Shown: one piece after another, positions 51,701-60,100 of the stretch
Numbering within the stretch: position 1 is the first letter of the stretch
Layout: every line of letters begins with the position of its first letter
Source: Treponema sp.
Lineage (GTDB): Bacteria; Spirochaetota; Spirochaetia; Treponematales; Treponemataceae
Assembly (NCBI GenBank): GCA_016286535.1
Contig: JAEESZ010000006.1
Coordinates: 1 to 64,000 of the forward strand
DNA: 64,000 nt
Direction of reading: 5' to 3'
The notes under the pieces: generated by a model
What the model saw: the letters and a program-made list of their open reading frames with translations, nothing else
Databases searched by the model: none
Told to the model about the DNA's origin: nothing
Translations under genes and position numbers: made by a program

Positions 51701-54700
51701 TCTGTTGATTATATAGTTGTTGTAACTGATGGAGGAGAAAATCCTCATACAATTACCAGCACCTACTCTCTCTTTATAGACAACACAGCTCCAACTCTTG
51801 AATACGTTTACAAGGGCTCATCTTTAACAGAAAGTGGTGATAATGTATTAGAAATCGACAACACCGTAACAGATTCTAACTACATTTATACTCTTGGTGG
51901 TAGAGTTGAAGAAACAGCATCCGGTTTTGAACGCCTTGCCTTCTACTTTGTCCGCGATAACGCAATAGACGGAAAAACTTACACCAGCGAAGTTATTCTT
52001 GATCCTCTTATTACAAGCGGCACTGCAAATTCTAAAGCAGTAATTTCAGGACTTGAAGCCCGTGAATTTACACAGGGAACAGACACCTTCTATCTATACT
52101 CTAAAGAAGTTGCCGGTACAATTGGTAAAGACAGCTTAGGCTACACCTTTGAACCAACAACCGCTTCTCATATTACAGGCAATGCACATATCAGAGTTGG
52201 AGGTTTAATTGAAGTTGGAGGTCTTTTACGCCGAATCACAGAAATTGATTCTACAAGCGGAAAAATTACCTTTAATACAAGTACAGGTGTAAAAACAGAA
52301 ACAAGCGCAACTGCTTACTTCCCTTATGCACAGGTAGTAGACAATACTTCTACAGAAAGTCTTAATTCTCAGAGTGCTAATCCATTCACCTTTAAGAATA
52401 ATTCAGATGATGGAGACCTCTTACCAGAAACCTTAACAGGTTCTAAGTCTGCAGGCTTCAGCTGGGATGCAACAATCCACTCATCAAATATTCCGGACGG
52501 ACCATGTTCTCTGGTTGTTCTTGCCTTCGATAAAGCAGGAAACGTAAGTGGAAAGACCTACCCTATTAAGGTAGAAAACTCAGCACCTCGTCTTGCAAAA
52601 GTCTTCTTTGGAACTGACTTAAACTCAAGCAGCAGCTGGCAGTCTAACGAATTTACCGGCTACGATTTATACAATGCAAATACTACTTATGGAATTGCTA
52701 CAAGCGGAGTCAAAGAAAAACAGTCAATTGCAACAGCTTCTTATGGTTCAGCCTTTACAATTAAGGACAAACTTGCTGTAGTTGCAGAAATTGTTGGTGG
52801 TAATGGCGATATTATGATGGTCTACAAGGCGGGTGCTTCTTCAACTGCTGCAGTTCCTTCAAGCGGAACAGGAGCCGGAGAAAGAGCAAATGCAGACGAT
52901 ACAATAAGAAGCCATGTAACTTCCGGTAAAATTGGTACTGTAACTTACAACAACGCCGCAACTACAACTTCTCTTAAGGGCTTTACTCTTACAAATGCCC
53001 AGCTGGTTGGTACAGTAGCTGAGACAAATGACGGAACAGGAAAGAAGGCATCCTTTACCTTCTGGGATTCAACAGACGAACTTGTTCAGGGCTCAACTTC
53101 ACAGAACTGTGTTCTCCTGATTAATGACTTTACGATTGATCTTATTGACTCTGTTCCTCCGCGCGTTGTAATCAATCCGTTCTACTGGGAAAGTGCATCA
53201 AAGAACAGCCTCTACGGTAACAGCTCTTCAAATGGTCATATCGAACTTGAAAGTGATTTGACGGGAACAGCTGCTGCAACTCTCTATGGAAGTGACCCTA
53301 AGGTTTCAGGAAAGATTACGTTTACCGGAACGGCTTATGACGAGCACTCACTTAAAAACCTTAAGTTTACCCTTGCTTCTTCTTCAGGTACAGCACTGAC
53401 AGGCTTTGCAGATATTGCAATGGGAACTTATGATTCAACTTCTGAAAATGAAACATATGTTGCTAACGGCGGCTGGTCTGCATTAAGCGGAAACTCAGGG
53501 GCATCTGTATCTGCAACAGGAAGCTATGAATGGACAATCAGTCAGGATAACACAGGGGCAGAAAAAACAGCCGGTTATTATGATGATACATACTACTTAA
53601 GCCAGGGTGGACACAAGGTTTACTGGACAATCAGCATTGATACAGCCAGCATTCCAAATGTTGCTGAACAGAACATTAAGCTTACAGTAACTGCAACTGA
53701 TAAGGCAGGAACTGCTTCAACAGGAGCAGCTTCAAGAGCTCCTGACACAACAGACGGCGCATACGTAGTTACAGACGGTACAACGCACGTTCCGTCTTAC
53801 CAGATGGATGTTGTGCCTTATATTACAGACATTTCTAGCGGAGACATGGAAACAGGAACAAAGAAATACCTCCGACGCTCTGCAAGCGGTGCATTTATGG
53901 CAAATGTAGATGATACAACAAACGCAAGCATTACCGTAAAAGGCTATAACCTGACCGGTGGTACTGTATATCTTGGTGATACTGAAAAGACAACAGTTGC
54001 ATCCGGAGCTAACCTTACTGTAAAGAAATCTCTGCTTACAAACTCCGGTGCTATCAAGGTAATCAATAAGTCAGTTGAATCATTGAATAACAGTAATGAT
54101 AACGATGCCGAATGCAACAAGGAAGCTTCTCAGTTTGCTCCGAACCATACCGACGACCGCTATATCTACATGTGGGATACCACAACGACTACTTATAGTG
54201 GTAGTGAAGCTGTAATGAAACCGGTTATCAATAATCAGGGCGCTAAGACAGGTGCAATGATGTGGTTCTATGCTAATAACAATCAGTATTTGTATGCTGA
54301 TAATACTTTATTAACATATTCCTGGGCAGGTTCAATTTATGGAGGAAACTTTGCTTACAACTCTGTCGGAGTTCCTTCTTGGATTTTCTTACATAATATG
54401 AACTGGTCATCAGGCGGAACAACATATCAGGCCTATGGATCTGCTCAGTGGGGTAAAAAGTTTGCAAGAAGTGTTTGGGCACCTAACTGGAATTTGACAA
54501 CTGGAAGACAAGCATCGCGAAGTACCAGCTGGGGACAGACACAATATACAGACTATAGTGAAGATGGTACAACGGCATATGGTACTGCACGTTTGGGATT
54601 AGGTAACCTCTCATTTGGAGGAAATACACAGAATTACTCTTATAGCGATTCCGTTATGAAACGCTATGAGAATTTTAAAATGCTCGTATCAGGAGATGCT

Positions 54701-55648
54701 TCTGATACTTTGAATATGGTTGCTTATTTTGATAAATCAGAGACATCAAGATCAATTGTATTCTATCGTTTCCATGAAGGAACTGGTATATCTCAGAAGA
54801 ATTTCGAATTAACATATACCAAAAACGGTAATAATTATACTGCAAATTCATGGTCAGATATTGGTCGTTATTCTGAGCATAATTATTCATATGTAAATGG
54901 ATTTACTGATGGTGCGAATGTCGGTCTTGACACTCCTGCCGGTCGTGAGGAAATTACTTCCGGCAAGGCAGATTCTACATATTTTGACATGGCATACGAT
55001 TCCGTAATGAATGTTGTTTACATTGCTTACTATGACGAAGTTGAGGGTGGCTTAAAAATTAAGTACCTTAACAACCCTGCAGCAGGTTCCTACGGCAGCT
55101 GGACAAATACATGGCAGACTGCTGTAACAATTGATCCTGATGCAGCCGGTCAGTATGTCTCAATGAAAACAGATGCAAGCGGTCTTGTTCACCTTGCTTA
55201 CTATGACTCAACAGGTTCTTACCTGAAGTATGCAATGCTTACACCAACAGGAACTACAGGCGAAATCACCGGACTTACCGTAACAAAGAAAGTTCTTGTA
55301 GACACACTCTTTACAAACGGTATGTTCAACAGTATTACTCTCAAAGATTTTTCAGAAGACGAAGACGGAAGTGATATTCGCCCTGTAATTACCAGCTACT
55401 CAATTTCTTATGGTGGTACAAAATACTCACTCCGTACTTCATGGCCATTAACAGTTGTAGCAGACATAGAGGCTGGTGCTAATGATGATGGCTACACGGG
55501 TAAATGGGAAACTGTAGTCGTAGTTTCTGCAAATGCTCCGACCCAGGATAACACCTACACTGAGACAAAGGGTACCGGTTATACAGGTAACATTGTCGTA
55601 GGTTATACGGCTTCTAAACTGGAACAGGCTGAACTGTTAAGTGAATAA
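45749..55648 (+). CDS. giant lipoprotein 1 (3299 aa), tandem bacterial Ig-like domains
   Basis: AGGAG precedes the ATG. A signal peptide ends in IFSTC (lipid-anchored Cys near residue 25), followed by TIGLGKAVDIQAPTVNVTYP. Most of the length is tandem beta-sandwich repeats of roughly 90-130 residues, each opening with (I/V)DNTAP-like words followed by T(S/N)P, as in bacterial Ig-like domains. About residues 2690-2760 look like an IPT/TIG unit (ASITVKGYNLTGGTVYLGD). The last 500 residues are different, with WFYANNNQYLY, then propeller-like YDSVMNVVYIAYYDE and GLVHLAYYDSTG strands. No enzyme motif. It is likely a very long surface fibre or adhesin. It is paralogous along its length to the gene at 57126. 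Nearby xylanase hints at plant-fibre attachment (inference). Confidence 0.85.
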   Translation: MKNFIKSLFSLICLSASLLIFSTCTIGLGKAVDIQAPTVNVTYPPLSSIVSKEFTLGGTWSDDGSLKKIQVDIYKLVDGNKSSTPDFSSSSVQIKDNKWYLSVNKNDEDLYAATNGWQLSDGSYEIHVIAYDNGGHESQDVVHTLSIDNSAPVLMLTNPTTTGSDKEKEEFGQIIQFVGSFYDLCGKIKKMDISFYDNEGNHIWDTNFTNIISLSDSSPLVVARYYASPEDRQKNEKIYQNYLHLFGEDNLTDYENDQAVDDAQIYFTVTAYDTAKKYSEENFLADNLEGDEIEGNNKTIYFYRGTTSLQNLLAGETISDFNITEFAAFLNGNTSYEDSSTADAIRDIANDSLSYSRDIENEDTAETITSEYLAFKFNPKNNPVYSVGGYDILSEIEDYQIDSYTKEENNNNYYKNTYKNSSIPLSINVGNDNKAIWTHTVSIYRVDKNVYSGTISDDMFTGDTGKTNYQNGCFEPLWTWNKDVYEEFNSWGVDISSVYTPTETNKNIASISKSFTLTEFEAGHNYVIYVTGKDIAGNAIISGNTTGYGYCGTVSTQAASISQTEGKTNNAIINKSCFLGTNESNEFYVKGTISSETQVKSLTYTITVTNSEDSSKSQSENGTFNILTEAPSTLPDSYCYTTSGSTIPLVYNFRFSGKTIAETFKDFVGTGTYDVNLTLTANNGVSVSWSRDFTLDTQDPVPELSELTLAAEDTDDDDKGFWWVNPKKTLTITGLVTDNKATAKTCVSWIKLVALSDKNTEVTTSASGDIYTSTTQTDVNKWTFTVPASAIKSTYYGAKLYIYSKDTAGNTGCITETLAFDTTAPKGLHALDGSYKDLYFRIGSYNNDDISKTANSDIWNDDLDTDVGGKYQENTYGNSTTIKIRGNFEEEESGLNMIYYKVVQSDTALEYDALKTQAEKFYANYNSAAEYTGYFAPLSSDETKRIFYTAIIGRNDGKIPLKYVDEDGNIQTSSTEYIVSSTDKVGSKYYTNIVSNFDSVISGFSASGTNYLILVAEDKVGNASLDKVIANGPSGDRVYYNASINVDQESPLLACSSHNGQEFTNGVSEISVNGSFEDLPDTSCAGVKDVSLTVNGESISATLTPVSTDDYSSGSWSATIDAETVAAFTQGKTYNVNATVTDYAGNSSASTIFTLKFDTEAPVVSITTPSTSASLNGKMSLTGSVTYEDSAPVKLELYASKTAPADGDLLTNTSKYTKIGTITDASKIYSWSFANINTYTLTSVASAPTTADLYFIPVVTDTAGNTNTYNLTSKKNEFTVNTNYFKYTVDMDTDRPVVKVTNLSIIDGAYILKNGENAKIEGSISDDDSTSEKVVKTFIATTSQITSTTNVTSTTDNSTGIVTSELRVGTSTPAVYDITTFNPATGEWTFTPADTSDGSKTVNFYIVDNEDTVFYTGKKNTVSTTDYYYKSPYFQFKSSAKESNTAAISYKSDATAPVVSAQLQAYKDAEGNTAVGDQVSPSASVNAGGSEKGYVKFTITGSDANGIDGFRLTLNYTAENGTERQIKLTSKNDWATDGFYTMGSTNDDGTVWTTDTIDLSAMQTGPITGSIDVYDKSGLIGNASIIFNVDNTAPTVTFTSPSSTEELTGDITFGGTSTDTGNAGTSTTAWLIPTAAQRGMDDDTLAAAVDGEGKSIWKDTLDANKSVSVWAFTLDSATLAAYDNTDYATSTVNAIYTLPFYIKTTDAFGNTKIDRTFTFKHNPNADRPRTEISYPNENNYGNDDWVTLGGAIRISGSAIIPSNTTTVDSVYLQVISGTKNIANGGKYTENSDFATSKALGVMTKAQVEAELGKTVTFAEDGWWGIKADKTSSWSKTINENKELDPAQNNITYIAIRACAINADGKVGSWTPWYYINIDNTAPSQTASLYQFNTAPSANDVDASTTLDSTNIKASQEYGGNEIYLKGDWYLTVKLEDEAELSGFSVKKVANGVTTSLTKGTDYKYSSVVDSKVQYLYIPVDKSSSSVDYIVVVTDGGENPHTITSTYSLFIDNTAPTLEYVYKGSSLTESGDNVLEIDNTVTDSNYIYTLGGRVEETASGFERLAFYFVRDNAIDGKTYTSEVILDPLITSGTANSKAVISGLEAREFTQGTDTFYLYSKEVAGTIGKDSLGYTFEPTTASHITGNAHIRVGGLIEVGGLLRRITEIDSTSGKITFNTSTGVKTETSATAYFPYAQVVDNTSTESLNSQSANPFTFKNNSDDGDLLPETLTGSKSAGFSWDATIHSSNIPDGPCSLVVLAFDKAGNVSGKTYPIKVENSAPRLAKVFFGTDLNSSSSWQSNEFTGYDLYNANTTYGIATSGVKEKQSIATASYGSAFTIKDKLAVVAEIVGGNGDIMMVYKAGASSTAAVPSSGTGAGERANADDTIRSHVTSGKIGTVTYNNAATTTSLKGFTLTNAQLVGTVAETNDGTGKKASFTFWDSTDELVQGSTSQNCVLLINDFTIDLIDSVPPRVVINPFYWESASKNSLYGNSSSNGHIELESDLTGTAAATLYGSDPKVSGKITFTGTAYDEHSLKNLKFTLASSSGTALTGFADIAMGTYDSTSENETYVANGGWSALSGNSGASVSATGSYEWTISQDNTGAEKTAGYYDDTYYLSQGGHKVYWTISIDTASIPNVAEQNIKLTVTATDKAGTASTGAASRAPDTTDGAYVVTDGTTHVPSYQMDVVPYITDISSGDMETGTKKYLRRSASGAFMANVDDTTNASITVKGYNLTGGTVYLGDTEKTTVASGANLTVKKSLLTNSGAIKVINKSVESLNNSNDNDAECNKEASQFAPNHTDDRYIYMWDTTTTTYSGSEAVMKPVINNQGAKTGAMMWFYANNNQYLYADNTLLTYSWAGSIYGGNFAYNSVGVPSWIFLHNMNWSSGGTTYQAYGSAQWGKKFARSVWAPNWNLTTGRQASRSTSWGQTQYTDYSEDGTTAYGTARLGLGNLSFGGNTQNYSYSDSVMKRYENFKMLVSGDASDTLNMVAYFDKSETSRSIVFYRFHEGTGISQKNFELTYTKNGNNYTANSWSDIGRYSEHNYSYVNGFTDGANVGLDTPAGREEITSGKADSTYFDMAYDSVMNVVYIAYYDEVEGGLKIKYLNNPAAGSYGSWTNTWQTAVTIDPDAAGQYVSMKTDASGLVHLAYYDSTGSYLKYAMLTPTGTTGEITGLTVTKKVLVDTLFTNGMFNSITLKDFSEDEDGSDIRPVITSYSISYGGTKYSLRTSWPLTVVADIEAGANDDGYTGKWETVVVVSANAPTQDNTYTETKGTGYTGNIVVGYTASKLEQAELLSE

Positions 55649-55662
55649 AAAGATTTAGGCAC

Positions 55663-55691
55663 TTGCTTTTTAAGGGCAGGTGCTTTATATT
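55663..55691 (+). promoter_or_regulatory. promoter of antisense RNA (type I antitoxin)
   Basis: TTGCTT (55663-55668), 17-bp spacer, TATATT (55686-55691). Part of it lies in a GCACTTGC...GCAGGTGC hairpin that could also act as terminator for the giant gene. Confidence 0.65.
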
Positions 55692-55763
55692 AAAAAAAGT
55701 GGCATTCGCAACTATAGCGTCTTGCCTCTATAGCAGTTGTCCTAAACGGACTTTACCCGCCAC
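55692..55763 (-). terminator. terminator of the toxin mRNA
   Basis: On the minus strand GTGGC (55759-55763) pairs with GCCAC (55699-55703) around an inner CAACTGCTATAG/CTATAGTTG stem, followed by seven U (55692-55698). Confidence 0.65.
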
Positions 55764-55799
55764 TTTGGGTCGAAGCTTTGTGGCGGGCTATTTTTTTTT
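55698..55799 (+). ncRNA. putative antisense antitoxin RNA
   Basis: About 100 nt from the promoter at 55663 to the terminator ending at 55799. It is fully complementary to the 3' untranslated part of the small toxin mRNA on the other strand, touching only the stop codon. Internal pairing: GTGGC with GCCAC, and CAACTATAG with CTATAGCAGTTG. The layout equals txpA/RatA and bsrG/SR4, where the RNA pairs with the 3' end of the toxin message. Confidence 0.65.
55756..55799 (+). terminator. terminator of the antisense RNA
   Basis: CCCGCCAC and GTGGCGGG form a perfect 8-bp stem, followed by CTA and nine T. Confidence 0.9.
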
Positions 55800-55899
55800 A
55801 TTTCTTACCTTTATTCCGTCTGTGGAAGAGGTGCAGAATAATTGTAATGATTATCTGAATTACTTTTAAAAGCAAATCCAAAAATTCATACTTATTCAT
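55798..55899 (-). CDS. small hydrophobic peptide, putative type I toxin
   Basis: A 33-aa peptide with one of the best Shine-Dalgarno sequences in the window (TTAGGAGG, 6 nt before ATG). It begins MNKYEFLDLLLKVIQ, continues with an isoleucine-rich membrane segment (about residues 8-25) and ends in a basic tail with HRRNKGKK. The M-x-x-YE-x-L start plus single helix plus basic end resembles the holin-like/TxpA group of type I toxins, which insert in the inner membrane. The long leader (about 85 nt) starts at a promoter at 55990-56018 and carries a CATTC/GAATG hairpin. An antisense RNA covers its 3' end. It is too short to be called by usual gene finders. Function is inferred from layout. Confidence 0.7.
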   Translation of the reverse strand: MNKYEFLDLLLKVIQIIITIILHLFHRRNKGKK

Positions 55900-55989
55900 A
55901 GCAAGCCTCCTAATTTAAGAATCTACCATGCTAGCAAAGTAGTCGAATTTCGGAAGCAAGACCGCCATTCAGTTTTGAATGCCAATAAC

Positions 55990-56018
55990 ACTATACTAAT
56001 ATACTTGTATCTTGTAAA
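55990..56018 (-). promoter_or_regulatory. promoter of the small toxin gene
   Basis: On the minus strand TTTACA (56013-56018), 17-bp spacer, TATAGT (55990-55995). Confidence 0.7.
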
Positions 56019-56163
56019 GTAAAAAACTCAGAGTTTTCCCCGAATCCAAGAAACTTCTTAAGAAAATCTTCCTATTTCCATTTACAAAATATGCTTCATA
56101 CTTATTTATAGAAAGAAGATTCTGCAGATCCCTTCATTCAAAAAAACTAGGAGCATGTTTAAA

Positions 56164-56874
56164 ATGAAAAAATGTATTTTTGTCACTACCCTTCTGGCAG
56201 TGGCAGCAATGTTATGTTTTTCTGGCTGTAACAATAGTATTGTTGCAGATATTTCAGATGCAGGCAGCACAGATTCTACTTCTAGAGCAGCAACCGTTAG
56301 CAGTAATACTACTGGCTGGAATGGTGGTATGTACTATTCCTTCTGGACTGATGGCGGTGGAAACGTACAAATGACACTCGGAGACGGGGGAAATTATTCA
56401 GTATGGTGGCAGAACTGCGGTAACTTTACTGCAGGAAAAGGCTGGAATCAGGGTTCTTACAGAAACATCAACTACAATGCAGGTGTGTGGAATCCTTCCG
56501 GCAACGGCTACCTTGCCGTTTATGGATGGACAAAGGGAAGCAAGCTTGTTGAATACTACATTGTAGATTCATGGGGAACATATCGTCCAACAGGAACATG
56601 GATGGGTCAGGTTTATTCAGACGGAGGCTGGTATGATATTTACAAAACAACCAGATACAATCAGCCATCTATTCTTGGAACCGCCACTTTCGACCAGTAC
56701 TGGAGTGTAAGACGCGAAAAACGTACTCAGGGCACAAACAACACAGTTACAACAGCAAATCACTTTAATGCCTGGGCAAATTGCGGAATGTACCTTGGTA
56801 ATACCTGGGACTACCAGATTATGGAAGTTGAAGGCTACCAGAGCAGCGGTTACGCAAATCTTACTGTATGGTAA
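56164..56874 (+). CDS. GH11 endo-1,4-beta-xylanase, lipoprotein form
   Basis: A 236-aa protein: signal peptide with lipobox LCFSGC (Cys near residue 22), Ser/Thr-rich linker, then a full GH11 domain from [14 protein letters not shown] to YANLTVW. The nucleophile Glu is in [11 protein letters not shown] and the acid/base Glu in [11 protein letters not shown]; the thumb region has PTGTWMGQV and [16 protein letters not shown]. It cuts the xylan backbone at the cell surface. I chose the ATG at 56164 because AGGAG lies 10-11 nt upstream, while the earlier ATG at 56155 is too near it. The terminator is at 56898. It sits alone between two giant lipoprotein genes. GH11 is otherwise typical of Firmicutes and fungi, so acquisition by transfer is likely. 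Confidence 0.95.
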   Translation: MKKCIFVTTLLAVAAMLCFSGCNNSIVADISDAGSTDSTSRAATVSSNTTGWNGGMYYSFWTDGGGNVQMTLGDGGNYSVWWQNCGNFTAGKGWNQGSYRNINYNAGVWNPSGNGYLAVYGWTKGSKLVEYYIVDSWGTYRPTGTWMGQVYSDGGWYDIYKTTRYNQPSILGTATFDQYWSVRREKRTQGTNNTVTTANHFNAWANCGMYLGNTWDYQIMEVEGYQSSGYANLTVW

Positions 56875-56897
56875 GGTGATATAAACCCTCAATAAGC

Positions 56898-56946
56898 AAA
56901 AGGCTTTCGGATTGAAGTGCACTTCATATCCGGAAGCCTTTTTTTT
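56898..56946 (+). terminator. terminator of the xylanase gene
   Basis: AAAGGCTT-CGGAT and ATCCG-AAGCCTTT form a long stem, followed by eight U. Confidence 0.9.
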
Positions 56947-57125
56947 CTTGTTGACTAAAAGGGGCAAAAATAACAAAATATTAATAAATTAATAATAAGA
57001 ACTAATCAATTTTACCTAAAAAGCCGATTATAAAGTAAATTCATATTTAATTAATTCAAATTTAAAAATAAAAATTTCCAAAAAAAGTAGCACAAAAAAA
57101 AATTAAACATGAAAGGAAATTTGTA

Positions 57126-60100
57126 ATGAAGAATTTGTCTCGTAAATTTGAAATTAACTTTATAGGAATTTTTTTTCTAATTAACCTCTTTTTATCCTGT
57201 ACAATTGGTCTTGGTCAGTCTGTTGATATTCAGGCCCCAACCCTAACTATAACTTACCCGCCTGACTCTTCTTACGTCTGCCAGGATTTTTATCTTGCCG
57301 GAAGCTGGAACGATGATAAAAGCCTGAAAGAGATTCTTGTTGAAGTTTACAAAGGCAATGACTACATAGAAACCCTTCCAGCCTCTCTTAATAAAGATAA
57401 TACCTGGTCCCTGCATCTTAATATAAAAGATGAAGAAGCCTACCCTTCCACCCGCGGCTGGCCCTATTCAGACGGTGAATATAAATTCCTTGCCATAGCA
57501 GAAGATAACGGAGGTCACTTTTCGCAAAGTGCAAAAGCAACCTTTTTTATAGATAACACTCCACCTGTCCTCATGCTTACAAATCCTACCAGTACAGGAA
57601 ACGAAAATCTTGAACAGTTTGGCCAGATTATTCAGTTTACCGGTGCTTTTTATGATTTATGCAATAAAATTTCAGATTTTCAGATAACTTTCTACGATAA
57701 AAACGGAGAATTAATTCTACCAAGCGATCAGAATGGTAATAATTTATATGATGACGAAGGAAATCCTATAACCTACAGAGATTATACAAACATTATGGCT
57801 CTTGGAGATTCAAGTCCTCTTACAGTTGCCCGCTATTACTCAAGCAGTCAGCAGAGCTCAGATAATCAGAAAGTTGCAGATGTTTATTCAAATCTTATTG
57901 GAAGCGAAAATCTTATTAATTATGAAGCAGGCCTTTCTGTAGAAGATTCTCAGGTTTACTTTACCGTTACCGTAAAGGATGATGCAAAAGTCTTCCAGGA
58001 GCCTTTTGGAGGAAATTCAAACGGAGAAAAAAGAGGAAACGAAAGTTCAGAAATCTATAAAGCTACAGTAAATATGCAGAGACTTATTGCCGGAGACCTT
58101 ATTAAAGACTTTAGTCTTGCAGCCTTTGCCGCCTATTTAAATGGAACTTCAAATCAGTTTTCTGCCTACTCAGAACAAATTGATTTAATTGCGGATGCTG
58201 CAAAGGTTTCTAACGACAATATTTCCTTAAGCTTTGAATTTAACCCTCAGAATAATCCTACCTATACAATCGGCGGTTACGAAATTGTTTCTCAACTGGA
58301 CGAAAGTCACACTATAGACAACTATTCTGGCCAGGGCTATAAAAAAGCCTATGTAGATAATCCTGTTCCTTTAAGCATAAATGTTGGAAACGACAACAAA
58401 AAAATCCAGACTAATACAGTCAGCATTTATTGTATTGATACAGATGCTTACACCGGAGAAGTTACTGCCGCTACCTTTAGCGGAGAAGAAGGAAAAAAGA
58501 ATTTTGAAGCAGGATATTTTACACTTTTACACACCTGGGATAAAAGTGTATACAATCGCTTTTTAGAATGGGGCAAAGATTATTCTTCCTGTTACACACA
58601 GACAGATGCAGATTCAAGCATTACTGCCTTAACAAAAACACTTGTAACTCCGGATTGTACTGCCGGTCATAATTATTTATTCTTTGTATGCGGAAAAGAT
58701 GTTTCGGGAAACGAGATTCTTGCCTATAACAGCAAAGGCTATGGATTCTGCGGAGCTGTGGCTACTTCTGCGGCAAAAATCCTCATCAAAGAAGGAAAAA
58801 GCCTGAACTCTATAATTAATCAGGATGTATTTAACTGCTCTGCTTCTTCTCTTGATGACATTTTATACCTGAGCGGAACTGTAGCTTCTAACATTGCCTT
58901 AAAATCTTTTAAATACACTGTTTATGTAGAAGATGATAATGATCCTCAGATAAACCAGCTTTACACAAGCAGCACAGATGCCATTTCCGTAGCTATAAAA
59001 AGCTATGACCAGGCTCCTGACTATTCAGAAAATCTTCTTGAAAACTACTGCTACAACCTTACAAGCGACTCTTCTTTAATTTACCAGTGGAGGGTCAACA
59101 CAGCCGCTGCTGCAGACACCTTCGACGAAATCATAAGTAAAGGAAGCGGAACTTATACCGTACTGATTATTCTGGATGCAGATAACGGAGATACAAGTTC
59201 AACAAGCAGAAGCTTTACTCTCGATACCCACGCTCCTGTTCCGGAGCTTAATACCCTTACAACTTCAAAGTCCTTTACAAAAGACAGCAGAAAAATGTAC
59301 TGGGTAAATCCAAAAAATCCTCTTACCCTTACCGGTCTTGTTACCGACAACTTCTCTTCTTCAAAGGCCTGTTCAAGCTGGATAAAAATTGTTGCCGCAG
59401 ATAAAGACGGAAATGAAATTGACGGAAGTGAATGGTCACCGGAAGATGAAAATGGTAATTTAACTATACTTAAGGGCGTTAACACTCTTTCTTTTGAAAT
59501 TCCTGCAAATACAATTTCTTCCGAATACTACGGTGCAAATATTTACATTTATTCAAAAGATGCCGCAAATAATACCGGAATTTCTGAAACAATAGCCCTT
59601 GCCTTTGATACGACAGGTCCAAAAGCCCGCCATGCACAAGACGGCAACGGAAAAGACATCTATTTTAGAATCGGGGACTACGATAACACAGACATCACTT
59701 CTGAAGATGAATTATGGAGTGACTCTCTTGATAAAAATGTAGGCGGAAAATATTCCACAACCACCTTTGGAAATGCAACTACGATAAAAGTCCGCGGTTA
59801 TTATGACGACCCTCAAAGTGGCACAAAGATGGTTTATTACAAGCTTTATACAGAAGAGCCTGATCAGGCAACAATTAATACCTTCTTCAATAGTTATGAA
59901 AGCTTAAGCGACGGTATGTTTGCACCTTTTGCCGATGGTGAAATAGAGGAAAAAAGAGTTTTCTACACCGGCCTTGCCCAGAACGAAGAAAACGAAGCAA
60001 CAAAAGGTCTTGTTGGAACAACTACTAATGGAAACGATGATGAAGGAAGCCAGACTCCTGTTTACAGCGAAGGTCAGATAAATTCAAAGTATTATGCAAC

